Positions 1 through 7,244 of a stretch of 31,069 nucleotides of DNA are shown one piece after another (position 1 is the first letter of the stretch; every line of letters starts with the position of its first letter). Made by a program: the position numbers and the translations under genes. The notes below the pieces were generated by a model. It was not told the DNA's origin. It did not search any database and saw only the letters and a list, made by a program, of their open reading frames with translations. Source of the DNA: a bacterium. Lineage in GTDB: Bacteria > Bacillota > Clostridia > Lachnospirales > Lachnospiraceae. The stretch lies in assembly GCA_004562765.1 (NCBI GenBank), contig SFRL01000036.1:1-31069 (forward strand), written 5' to 3'.

Positions 1-100
<100 letters not shown>

Positions 101-180
101 AAGTGTTTGTCTTGGTCAAAACTTAGCTTGGCTAATTTTAACCGTTTACTGTTTTTATAAAGATAGTTCACATTTACTCA

Positions 181-281
181 AGAAATCAACTTGATTTCTC
201 TTGTAAGATTTTTTGGATCTTTCAAGGTTATTTCACTGTTCAGTTATCAAGGTTCTTTGTTGCTGCCGCATCAGCGACAGC
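181..281 (-). other. rRNA operon leader with hairpins and boxA-like sequence
   Basis: The transcript between the rRNA promoter and 16S contains three notable elements. An 8-bp stem with a 4-base loop lies at 262-281 (one G-U pair), right at the expected transcription start. AGAACCTTGATAACTGAACA at 237-256 resembles the TTCTTTGAAAACTGAAC-type leader sequence found upstream of Firmicutes rRNAs. A 9-bp perfect inverted repeat (AGAAATCAA/TTGATTTCT) lies at 181-199. A role in antitermination or RNase III processing is inferred from position. Confidence 0.5.
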
Positions 282-287
282 TCAATT

Positions 288-316
288 AGAATATCATCAT
301 TTTTCAAGGTTGTCAA
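288..316 (-). promoter_or_regulatory. rRNA operon promoter
   Basis: TTGACA (316-311), a 17-base spacer and TATTCT (293-288) point towards the 16S gene. A run of A-tracts at about 317-350, immediately upstream of the -35, looks like an UP element, as expected for a strong rRNA promoter. Confidence 0.9.
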
Positions 317-404
317 CAACTTTTCTGAATTTTTTTCAATTTTTTTTGGATTCTCGTTTTTTCGCCATAATTTATGGGGTTTTACATGAACTTCATGATC
401 TGTT

Positions 405-785
405 TCAATGAGAAACCTGCATAGCGATACTGCTTCCCAGCCAGCTATACACCAGCCCGAGCACCAACAGACCTTTAAAAAGCCCGAGCAGTACACCCAG
501 CGTCCGGTTCATGCCTCCCAGAATCGGTATATGGTTTACGATATCCAAAAATTTACCGATCCACCGCAGTACAAACAAGATCACGAGAAATCCGCCGAAT
601 GTCGGTATGCCTCCGGTAAAGATCGATACATGGCGCGCCAGCGCCCAAAGGCAGACCAGCGCCAGCACGATCTCGGCCACGGTGTAGGCCTCCCGCAAAA
701 ATCCTTTGTAGTATCCCCGCAGGGAACAGACAAACAGCCAGATCAGCGCTGCTGCTATAACCGTATGTTTACTTATTTCCATCAT
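405..785 (-). CDS. CvpA-like membrane protein
   Basis: A 126-residue protein with about four hydrophobic segments (roughly 7-27, 33-50, 60-80 and 97-118) and the CvpA-type signature of a small charged loop RGYYKGFLRE after the first helix. The CvpA family has about 160 residues in E. coli; this copy is shorter at the C terminus. CvpA is an inner-membrane protein linked to colicin V production and envelope homeostasis, with no assigned biochemical activity. The start ATG at 785 overlaps the stop of the upstream gene as ATGA, so translation is probably coupled; a second ATG follows immediately. It is the last gene of a three-gene run. No terminator is evident between its stop and the rRNA promoter. 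Confidence 0.8.
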   Translation of the reverse strand: MMEISKHTVIAAALIWLFVCSLRGYYKGFLREAYTVAEIVLALVCLWALARHVSIFTGGIPTFGGFLVILFVLRWIGKFLDIVNHIPILGGMNRTLGVLLGLFKGLLVLGLVYSWLGSSIAMQVSH

Positions 786-1972
786 CTGAGTTTTACCTTC
801 TGTGTTTCACCCTCCAAAATAAATGTGTAATCCGTCTGCATCCTTCCTGATAAGATCAGATATACATGCTCCTGGAAGTCAGACTGAAATTTGCGGATGC
901 CGCGTCTGTTAAAAATCTCGCAGCTGTTTTCACCAAGGATGCAGAGTTCTCCGTTTGCGAGAACCTCCACATCCGTATAGTCGCTGTCAAACGCAATATT
1001 CATGATCTGCTTACCGGAAATATCATAGTAATCCAACCGGTGGTTTTTACCACCCGCAGCATCATAGATCAGACCGAAATGTGTTTCATCATAGAAAATA
1101 CTCTTTACTTCATCCTTCAATTCAATGGATGTCTCCTCCGCCGGTTTTTGTGCGCCGGTAAACAGGATCACCCGGTCATCACCGAAGGCCACCATGGTGT
1201 CTTCTGACAGATAGCGGATCTGAGGGATCACGATATCCGCATAAGTGTACGAACTCACGATCTTATCGATGGAATTTTGCCCTACTGCTCCAAAGTTGTA
1301 AAAGGCGATCACTGTTTTTACACTGCCATCGTTAATGTCGAGCATGGATACTGCCAATTTCTCTCCGTTTTCTGACAACGCAAGATCCAGAGGATAACCG
1401 CTGTTTTGCACATGCAGCTCACCGGATGCGAGCTGTCCGCCGGTCTTGTCATAGAGCTGCAGATAGCTCGTCCCCTCGTTTTCCATCAGGATCGCCACCG
1501 TGCCCTGGGCAGCGATGCTTACCTTCTGGACGGGCATGGTCGTGTGTATGCTGCCCTGCAGATTGACCGTGTCCAGAATATAGACCTGCGTGCCGTTCAA
1601 CTCATAGATCACCACATAGTTACCGCATTTCTGCACCACCGGATGATCCATCTCATAGGTCTGATTCCAGATCAGATTCCCCTCCAGATCTGTGTATACC
1701 GCTCCGTCATTTGTGCACTTTAGCAGCTTTCCCTGAAATTCCGTGAAATCAGAAGCACTTGTATCAGACCGCTCTGTGGATGAAACAACATCATAGCTGC
1801 TATATATCTTATTTTCATAATATATATAGGTAACAATCGCTGCTGCTGCCAGGAGAAGCAGTACGAAGATCACCAGCACCGCTACCTTTCTTCGATGTGC
1901 GCGCAATTTCTTATCCAGATTCTCCCGGTCGATCTCTACCGCGCGCAAATTATGCTTTTGTGTCGTTGCCAT
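782..1972 (-). CDS. DUF5711-like membrane-anchored propeller protein
   Basis: A 396-residue protein. A basic N terminus (residues about 1-30) precedes one transmembrane helix (about 31-51, rich in Val, Leu and Ala); the remaining 340 residues should lie outside the membrane. That part is made of short repeated strand-like blocks such as GDDRVILFTG and GAVYTDLEGNLIW, which suggests a beta-propeller fold. I associate this architecture and its position next to cvpA with the DUF5711 family of Lachnospiraceae; function is unknown. The start has an AAGAGAG ribosome site. It lies 48 bases after the LysM gene and overlaps cvpA by four bases, so the three are probably one transcript acting at the cell envelope. 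Confidence 0.7.
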   Translation of the reverse strand: MATTQKHNLRAVEIDRENLDKKLRAHRRKVAVLVIFVLLLLAAAAIVTYIYYENKIYSSYDVVSSTERSDTSASDFTEFQGKLLKCTNDGAVYTDLEGNLIWNQTYEMDHPVVQKCGNYVVIYELNGTQVYILDTVNLQGSIHTTMPVQKVSIAAQGTVAILMENEGTSYLQLYDKTGGQLASGELHVQNSGYPLDLALSENGEKLAVSMLDINDGSVKTVIAFYNFGAVGQNSIDKIVSSYTYADIVIPQIRYLSEDTMVAFGDDRVILFTGAQKPAEETSIELKDEVKSIFYDETHFGLIYDAAGGKNHRLDYYDISGKQIMNIAFDSDYTDVEVLANGELCILGENSCEIFNRRGIRKFQSDFQEHVYLILSGRMQTDYTFILEGETQKVKLR

Positions 1973-2020
1973 AAAGTTTTCTCTCTTTCCAAAATCAGTT
2001 AAGATTTTTTCATTATAACA

Positions 2021-3334
2021 CTACTTGTCTAATAATAAAAGTTTTTGCCCTGCATATATTTTATTCTCGTCCTCCAGCTCATTGAGTGCGCACAGCTGTT
2101 CTGTGTAATCTTTCCCGTATATCTTCTGGCTGATACCCAGCAGACTTTCTCCTTTTTGCACGATATAATAGTCCTGATCGGCGAAAGCAGTTGTTTTCTG
2201 TACCTTCGGTTCTTCTTTGTCTTCTTTTTCCTCTTTTTCCTGTGACTTCGCAGACGGCGTCTGTTCCTCCTCCGCCTCTGCTTCGGACGCAGCCGCCTCA
2301 CTTTGCTTCTCTGCAGCTTCTTCGTCTGTTTGCGTATCTTCTTCCGAATGCTCTGACGCTTCTTCACCTGAGAGACTGCTTCCGGAAAGATCCGACTCCG
2401 TCTGCAGCTGTGCTGCCGGCTCCTTTTCCTCCGTCTGTGCGCCCTCTTCATACGCGCTTCCCTCAGATTGCGCGTCAGTTTCCTGGTCATTCACGTTACT
2501 TTGGGCAACTGTCTCAGATTCTATGCGTGTCTTGTCTGTCTGCAGATAGGAGACTGCTTCCTCCAGTCTGTGAATCTTTCCGGCACTGCTCATCATATTA
2601 ACGCCCATCGCTGAGACTGCTGCCAGAAGCGCCAGGCTTGCCACATAGACAAACGCATGAAAACCTTTTCCATTCTTTCGGCTCTTTTCCGCTGTGATCG
2701 CCCGGTAATTTGTCACGACCGCTTTCTGCGGATCGACCTCCGGCCGCGCCTCTTTCTCATCTTTTCCCTGCATCATGTATTCCTGCATCTGAGGATTCTT
2801 TTCATAGTAAACATAGTATCCGTCCCGCCGACGCAGCATATTTTTCTCATATACATAAAATGCCTCTTCTTTTTCCAGTGAATCCATGAGAAAAAGGAGC
2901 TTGTCCTGTCCCTGAAACGCGTTCCGGTGAATGCGTTCAAGATCTCCGGTCAGTTTTGCAGAGGCACCTGCCACGTCCATACCCCATCCGAGGATCTCAA
3001 CATCTTCATAATACTGCTTCATCTCCTGATAGATACCACCCCACATCAGATCCGTGAACTCCGGAATGCCATCCTTGAAGTTTTCGTCCGGAATGCGCAC
3101 CAGACCGCTGATAAATATGTATTTCTGTCCGTTTTCCTGGCAGCGGCTGCCGAGAAAAACGCTGCCTCTGTGTGCCCATCCGGGTCTGCCGCTTCCGTGC
3201 AGATAAGTGTACACATAATCCTCCGTATAAATGCGCACAGCGCCTTGTATATTACCGATCTGACGGATATTCTTTGGTAGTTGAAGTCTTTGCTTGTCCT
3301 CTTTTGCACTCCGACCTGTCATACTTGTTTCCAT
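2021..3334 (-). CDS. Membrane-anchored LysM protein with an MPN/JAMM-like cytoplasmic domain
   Basis: 437 residues from the ATG at 3334, chosen because AAGGGGG lies ten bases upstream; an in-frame extension to 3439 has no such site. Order of parts: a globular N-terminal domain (about 20-180), a transmembrane helix (about 225-248), a short possible coiled coil, a very acidic Glu/Ser/Ala linker (about 270-380) and a C-terminal LysM domain (about 389-435, starting YYIVQKGESLLGISQKIYG). LysM binds peptidoglycan glycans, so the C terminus should reach the wall. The N-terminal domain has strand and helix spacing like MPN/JAMM domains, with GW at 116-117 where GWYHSHP would be, but without the metal-binding histidines. 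That assignment is my inference. First gene of the envelope run. Confidence 0.7.
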   Translation of the reverse strand: METSMTGRSAKEDKQRLQLPKNIRQIGNIQGAVRIYTEDYVYTYLHGSGRPGWAHRGSVFLGSRCQENGQKYIFISGLVRIPDENFKDGIPEFTDLMWGGIYQEMKQYYEDVEILGWGMDVAGASAKLTGDLERIHRNAFQGQDKLLFLMDSLEKEEAFYVYEKNMLRRRDGYYVYYEKNPQMQEYMMQGKDEKEARPEVDPQKAVVTNYRAITAEKSRKNGKGFHAFVYVASLALLAAVSAMGVNMMSSAGKIHRLEEAVSYLQTDKTRIESETVAQSNVNDQETDAQSEGSAYEEGAQTEEKEPAAQLQTESDLSGSSLSGEEASEHSEEDTQTDEEAAEKQSEAAASEAEAEEEQTPSAKSQEKEEKEDKEEPKVQKTTAFADQDYYIVQKGESLLGISQKIYGKDYTEQLCALNELEDENKIYAGQKLLLLDK

Positions 3335-3417
3335 TAGACATATGCCCCCTTTTCTTACTTTTGCCTCTACAGTAACATGAGACATATGCGAAATTTGCCG
3401 AACGGTGTTCACGGCAT

Positions 3418-3452
3418 AAAAAAAACGGGTAATGAGCATTTTCTCATACCCG
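3418..3452 (-). terminator. Terminator of the pfkA-dnaX-ybaB-recR operon
   Basis: A 10-bp stem (CGGGTATGAG against CTCATTACCCG, one bulged base) is followed on the minus strand by eight T residues. It begins eight bases after the recR stop. Confidence 0.9.
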
Positions 3453-3459
3453 AATTCTT

Positions 3460-4056
3460 TTATAGTTCTGTTCTGCCCTCCAGTGCCCGAAGGAGCGTTA
3501 CTTCATCGATATATTCCAGATCACCGCCCACCGGGACACCACTTGCGATGCGCGTTACCTTAATGCCTGTCGGTTTGATCAGCTTGCTGATGTACATGGC
3601 AGTCGTCTCGCCTTCGAGAGAAGAGTTCGTTGCGATGATCACCTCATCTACATCCCCCTGCAGCCTCTGCATCAACTCCTTTAACCGGATATCTCCCGGT
3701 CCGATGCCAAGCATGGGTGAAATTGCTCCGTGCAGTACATGATATACGCCCTCAAACTTACCGGTTTTCTCATAAGCTGCCAGGTCTCTCGTATTTTCCA
3801 CCACCATGATCACCTTATGGTTGCGTTTTTCGTCCTTGCAGATCGGACACAGTTCATCGTCGGTCAGTGTAAAACACTGTTTACAATAACGCACATTATT
3901 GCGCGCCTGCGTGATGGAGTTCGCCAGACGCTCCGCATCCTCTTTTGGCATGCTCAGGATATGAAACGCCAGACGCTGCGCCGTCTTTGATCCGATACCC
4001 GGAAGCATGGACAGCGCCTCTACCAGTTGGTTGATCTGTTTACTGTAATAGTCCAT
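3460..4056 (-). CDS. recR: Recombination mediator RecR
   Basis: 198 residues, the usual RecR length. It acts with RecF and RecO to load RecA on single-stranded gaps. In order: an N-terminal helix-hairpin-helix (about 10-35, LPGIGSKTAQRLAFHIL), a four-cysteine zinc finger (about 57-72, CKQC...CPIC), a Toprim domain (about 80-175, with VVENTRDLAAYEKTG and NSSLEGETTA) and a C-terminal Walker-B-like tail. It follows ybaB in the operon; the dnaX-ybaB-recR order is conserved across many bacteria and ties gap repair to the replisome clamp loader. Last gene before the terminator. Confidence 0.98.
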   Translation of the reverse strand: MDYYSKQINQLVEALSMLPGIGSKTAQRLAFHILSMPKEDAERLANSITQARNNVRYCKQCFTLTDDELCPICKDEKRNHKVIMVVENTRDLAAYEKTGKFEGVYHVLHGAISPMLGIGPGDIRLKELMQRLQGDVDEVIIATNSSLEGETTAMYISKLIKPTGIKVTRIASGVPVGGDLEYIDEVTLLRALEGRTEL

Positions 4057-4077
4057 GACTCTGATCCCCTTCTTGTT

Positions 4078-4437
4078 TTAGAAAGGCAGTCCGCCTAATC
4101 CGCCCATTCCGCCGATGCCTCCGGTGATCTTTGACATAGACTGCTGGGAATATTCATCCATCTGGCGCAGTGCCTCATTGGTAGCTGCCATGATCAGATC
4201 TTCCAGCATTTCCACATCGTCGGGATCCACTGCCTCAGGGTCGATCTTTATCTTCGTAATCTCTTTTTTGCCGGATACCGTGACCTCGACCACACCGCCG
4301 CCTGCTGCCGCCGTGATCTCCTTCTCCTCGATCTCCTTGCTCGCTTCCTCCATCTGACGCTGCATCTTCTGTGCCTGCTTCATCAGATTATTCATGTTTC
4401 CGGGCATTCCACCGGGGAATCCTCCTCGTTTTGCCAT
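4078..4437 (-). CDS. YbaB/EbfC family nucleoid-associated protein
   Basis: 119 residues from the ATG at 4437, which has a perfect AAGGAGGAT site lying inside the end of dnaX; the upstream in-frame ATG at 4464 would lack one. A Gly- and Met-rich N terminus (MAKRGGFPGGMPGN) is followed by the family core: helix MKQAQKMQRQMEEASKEI, strands VVEVTVSGKKEITKIKIDPE and a C-terminal helix. The family forms dimers that bind DNA non-specifically or at short palindromes. The start lies one base beyond the dnaX stop, so translation is likely coupled. The extra glycine-rich tail (GGIGGMGGLGGLPF) is usual in Firmicutes members. Confidence 0.96.
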   Translation of the reverse strand: MAKRGGFPGGMPGNMNNLMKQAQKMQRQMEEASKEIEEKEITAAAGGGVVEVTVSGKKEITKIKIDPEAVDPDDVEMLEDLIMAATNEALRQMDEYSQQSMSKITGGIGGMGGLGGLPF

Positions 4438-4438
4438 T

Positions 4439-6031
4439 TTAAAATCCTCCTTCTGAATCTTCATCTTCTACTACGATATCCATCTGTATCAGCTGTTCCA
4501 GATCCGCATAGACTTCCCCAAAGGGCTGTCCGGTCTCGTTGGCAGTGATACTGATCTCTACCTGTTTTCCGATATTTTTCTCTATTGCCTCCCGAATCTC
4601 TGCCAGTCGTTCAGGTTCATTCAGGCATGCAACTGCAACGGTGTCCTCCAGCACTATGAGCAGCACGTTTCCTCCGCCGAGCGACAAATGTGCCTGCTTT
4701 AAGTAGTTGCGAATGAGTCCGCTCAAGTCACCGAGCACCAGATTCCAGTTTTTTACAAGCTTCTGAATATCCTCGGGAATCGCCTTCGGAAGCTCCGGGC
4801 GTTTCGGCGCTGCCACAGCTGCATGCTGCTGATCGGCCGTCTGCGCACCTCCTGAAGGGGCAGACACGACAAATGCCCCGCTCTCCATCTTTTTTTCCAG
4901 ATCGTCTATCCGCTGGATCAGACTGTCATAATCCTGCTCCATTGCGGGACGACACAGCTTGATGATCGCGATCTCGATCAGAATACGCTTTTGTGAAGAG
5001 TACTTGATCTGATTGGTCAGCTGTGAAAATACATGGATGAAGCGCATCAGCACCTCCGGCTTTACCAGACCTGCCTCTTCCTTCAGAAGCTTTAAGTTCT
5101 CCGTGGAAATGTCTAACACATCCTCCATGTCATCCGCGCTCTGCACCAGCAGAAGATTGCGCAGATACCATGTAAAATCCACAACAAACTGTCCCAGTTC
5201 TCTGCCCTGGATGACCAGCTCCTCCAACAGTGCGATCGCGCCGGTAATATCTTTATCCAGTATCTTGCGAAGCAGTGCGGAAAAGATCTCTGTATCCACC
5301 GCTCCCAGCACCTCTAACACATTGTCGTAAGTGAGCTTCTGTCCCAGATAAAACGCGATGCACTGATCCAGAAGACTCAACGCATCACGCATAGATCCGT
5401 CTGCCGCCTTCGCCACATAACGGATCGCCTTTTCCTCTACTTCCACGCCTTCCTGCAACATGAGTTCATTTAATCTGGCAGCGATCGTATCGATCGAAAT
5501 GCGCCGAAAATCATACCGCTGACAGCGGGAGAGGATCGTGATCGGGATCTTGTGTGCTTCAGTGGTCGCCAGTATAAAGATCACATAAGAGGGCGGTTCT
5601 TCCAGCGTCTTTAACAGCGCATTGAACGCTCCTATGGAGAGCATATGAACCTCGTCTATGATATAGACCTTGTAGCGTCCCTCCGTCGGAGAGTAATTCA
5701 CTTCCTCCTTGATCTCACGGATATTGTCCACGCCGTTGTTTGACGCGGCATCGATCTCTATGACGTTCATGGAGCTCCCGGCAGCGATCGCCCGGCAGGA
5801 AGCACACTCCCCGCACGGACTGCCGTCCACCGGATGCTCACAATTGACTGCTTTTGCAAAAATCTTTGCCACGGTCGTTTTACCGGTTCCACGCGTACCG
5901 CAAAACAGATAGGCATGTCCGATCCGATCTGCTTTTATTTGATTTTTTAAAGTTGTTACAATGTGCTCCTGCCCTTTGACATCCTCAAATTCACTGGGGC
6001 GGAACTTCCGGTATAACGCCGTATAAGCCAT
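4439..6031 (-). CDS. dnaX: DNA polymerase III subunits gamma and tau (clamp loader ATPase)
   Basis: 530 residues. It is the AAA+ motor of the clamp loader that places the beta clamp on DNA. Visible motifs: Walker A GTRGTGKTT (about 45-53), zinc-binding cysteines (CEHPVDGSPCGECASC, about 64-79), Walker B IIDEVHML (about 122-129), sensor 1 with the SRC arginine finger (ILSRCQRYDF, about 167-176), then the lid and collar domains to about 360. A variable linker rich in Ala, Gln and Lys follows, and a C-terminal part ends in an acidic tail. The tau extension is short compared with the 643-residue E. coli protein. It starts two bases after the pfkA stop. A slippery heptamer and hairpin after codon 381 are listed separately. 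Confidence 0.97.
   Translation of the reverse strand: MAYTALYRKFRPSEFEDVKGQEHIVTTLKNQIKADRIGHAYLFCGTRGTGKTTVAKIFAKAVNCEHPVDGSPCGECASCRAIAAGSSMNVIEIDAASNNGVDNIREIKEEVNYSPTEGRYKVYIIDEVHMLSIGAFNALLKTLEEPPSYVIFILATTEAHKIPITILSRCQRYDFRRISIDTIAARLNELMLQEGVEVEEKAIRYVAKAADGSMRDALSLLDQCIAFYLGQKLTYDNVLEVLGAVDTEIFSALLRKILDKDITGAIALLEELVIQGRELGQFVVDFTWYLRNLLLVQSADDMEDVLDISTENLKLLKEEAGLVKPEVLMRFIHVFSQLTNQIKYSSQKRILIEIAIIKLCRPAMEQDYDSLIQRIDDLEKKMESGAFVVSAPSGGAQTADQQHAAVAAPKRPELPKAIPEDIQKLVKNWNLVLGDLSGLIRNYLKQAHLSLGGGNVLLIVLEDTVAVACLNEPERLAEIREAIEKNIGKQVEISITANETGQPFGEVYADLEQLIQMDIVVEDEDSEGGF
4857..4895 (-). promoter_or_regulatory. Candidate programmed -1 frameshift signal in dnaX
   Basis: On the coding strand the in-frame heptamer A AAA AAG (4895-4889, ending codon 381) is followed by nine bases and then a perfect 6-bp stem, GGGGCA/TGCCCC (4879-4857, 11-base loop). 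The -1 frame stays open for 53 codons to a TGA at 4730-4728, predicting a second product of about 434 residues. E. coli dnaX uses the same heptamer with a downstream hairpin to make gamma; there the stop comes almost at once. I see no strong Shine-Dalgarno-like stimulator upstream. Confidence 0.45.
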
Positions 6032-6033
6032 AA

Positions 6034-7107
6034 CTAATCACCAAAACTGATTCCTACATATTTTGCCTGCTTGATGATCTGCGAATCAGGATCCACCATT
6101 TTCAGCTTACCTGCCACATCCTCCAGAGGCACTCGCTTGATCTTTCCGTTCACCATGGCGATCATATTGCCATAATCCTCCTCCATGATCGCTCTTGCGC
6201 CCTCTGCACCGAGTCTGGTACACAGTACACGGTCATACGGGCAGGGGCTGCCGCCGCGCTGGGTATGTCCGGGAACCGTCACACGCACTTCGATTCCGGT
6301 CTTTTCTTTGATCAGGTCTGCTATTTCATAAGAAACGGACGGATATTTGTAGTTTTCCAATTTTTTCTTGTATTCCTTCTTGGAAAGCTCCGCATCCTTC
6401 TTGGAAATGGCACCCTCTGCCACAGCCAGGATCGTAAAGCCCTTTCCTGCCTTCGTACGCTTGTCGATGGCCTCAATGACCTTATCAATGTCATACGGAA
6501 TCTCAGGAAGAAGAATGATATCGGCACCGGAAGCCATTCCCGCATACAATGTCAGCCATCCTACCTTATGTCCCATAACCTCCACGATAAATACGCGATT
6601 GTGGGAAGCGGCAGTCGTGTGGATACAGTCGATCGCCTCACATGCAATGTTGATCGCACTCTGGAAGCCGAACGTTACATCTGTTCCGTAAATATCATTG
6701 TCGATCGTCTTCGGAAGGTGGATCACATTCAGACCCTCCTCACGCAACAGATTTGCGGTTTTCTGTGTTCCGTTACCGCCAAGGATCACGAGACAGTTCA
6801 GGTTCAGCTTGTAATAATTCTGCTTCATCGCCTCTACCTTGTCCAGACCGTTTTCATCCGGAACCCTCATCAGCTTGAACGGCTGACGGGATGATCCGAG
6901 GATCGTGCCGCCCTTTGTCAGAATACCGGAAAAGTCTGCGGATGTCAGAAGCTTATAGTTGCCGTAGATCAATCCCTTGTAACCATTCAGAAATCCATAG
7001 ACCTCCAGCTCATCCGTATTCTCGCTAAGCCCTTTTACGACACCGCGCATTGCTGCGTTTAATGCCTGGCAGTCACCACCGCTCGTCAGTAAACCAATTC
7101 TTTTCAT
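6034..7107 (-). CDS. pfkA: 6-phosphofructokinase
   Basis: 357 residues. It phosphorylates fructose 6-phosphate in glycolysis. Motifs: phosphate loop LTSGGDCQALNAA (7-19), GGTILGSSR (67-75), phosphoryl-donor loop LGGNGTQKT (109-117), catalytic PKTIDNDIYGTD (132-143), MGHKVGWLTL (effector and substrate region) and GHTQRGGSPCPYDR. With a constant offset of nine from E. coli PfkA, Gly113 matches Gly104 (ATP type), Lys133 matches Gly124 (Lys is typical of pyrophosphate enzymes), and Asn112 replaces Asp103. This is the mixed Gly/Lys class; ATP use is likely but not certain. It heads the operon and has its own promoter at 7180-7208. Confidence 0.95.
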   Translation of the reverse strand: MKRIGLLTSGGDCQALNAAMRGVVKGLSENTDELEVYGFLNGYKGLIYGNYKLLTSADFSGILTKGGTILGSSRQPFKLMRVPDENGLDKVEAMKQNYYKLNLNCLVILGGNGTQKTANLLREEGLNVIHLPKTIDNDIYGTDVTFGFQSAINIACEAIDCIHTTAASHNRVFIVEVMGHKVGWLTLYAGMASGADIILLPEIPYDIDKVIEAIDKRTKAGKGFTILAVAEGAISKKDAELSKKEYKKKLENYKYPSVSYEIADLIKEKTGIEVRVTVPGHTQRGGSPCPYDRVLCTRLGAEGARAIMEEDYGNMIAMVNGKIKRVPLEDVAGKLKMVDPDSQIIKQAKYVGISFGD

Positions 7108-7179
7108 ATCGTTCGTTCCTTTCCTAAAAATGTATTGTTCTTATGTTATCCTTTTTGTTCCAATTACATTCCATTACCT

Positions 7180-7208
7180 ATTATATACGATTTCATTTTT
7201 ATGCTCAA
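7180..7208 (-). promoter_or_regulatory. Promoter of the pfkA operon
   Basis: TTGAGC (7208-7203), a 17-base spacer and TATAAT (7185-7180), leaving a leader of about 70 bases before pfkA. It starts just beyond the terminator of the upstream unit, so pfkA-dnaX-ybaB-recR should be an independent operon. Confidence 0.8.
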
Positions 7209-7209
7209 T

Positions 7210-7244
7210 AAAAAAATTCAGGCACTGTTCTCACAGTACCTGAA
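7210..7244 (-). terminator. Terminator of the diguanylate cyclase / spermidine-synthase-like unit
   Basis: A 12-bp stem (7217-7228 with 7233-7244, one G-U pair in the minus-strand RNA) with a 4-base loop is followed by seven T residues. The stop codon of the upstream gene lies inside the hairpin. Confidence 0.9.

Noticed and set aside
233..496. 87-residue open frame over the rRNA promoter on the minus strand
   Set aside because: It covers the rRNA -35/-10 and part of cvpA in another frame and has no ribosome site.
2217..2549. Ser/Ala-rich open frame on the plus strand
   Set aside because: It is the complement of the Glu/Ser-rich linker of the LysM protein, whose biased codons keep several frames open.
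6265..6894. 209-residue open frame on the plus strand
   Set aside because: It is antisense to conserved pfkA and contains no recognisable domain or ribosome site.
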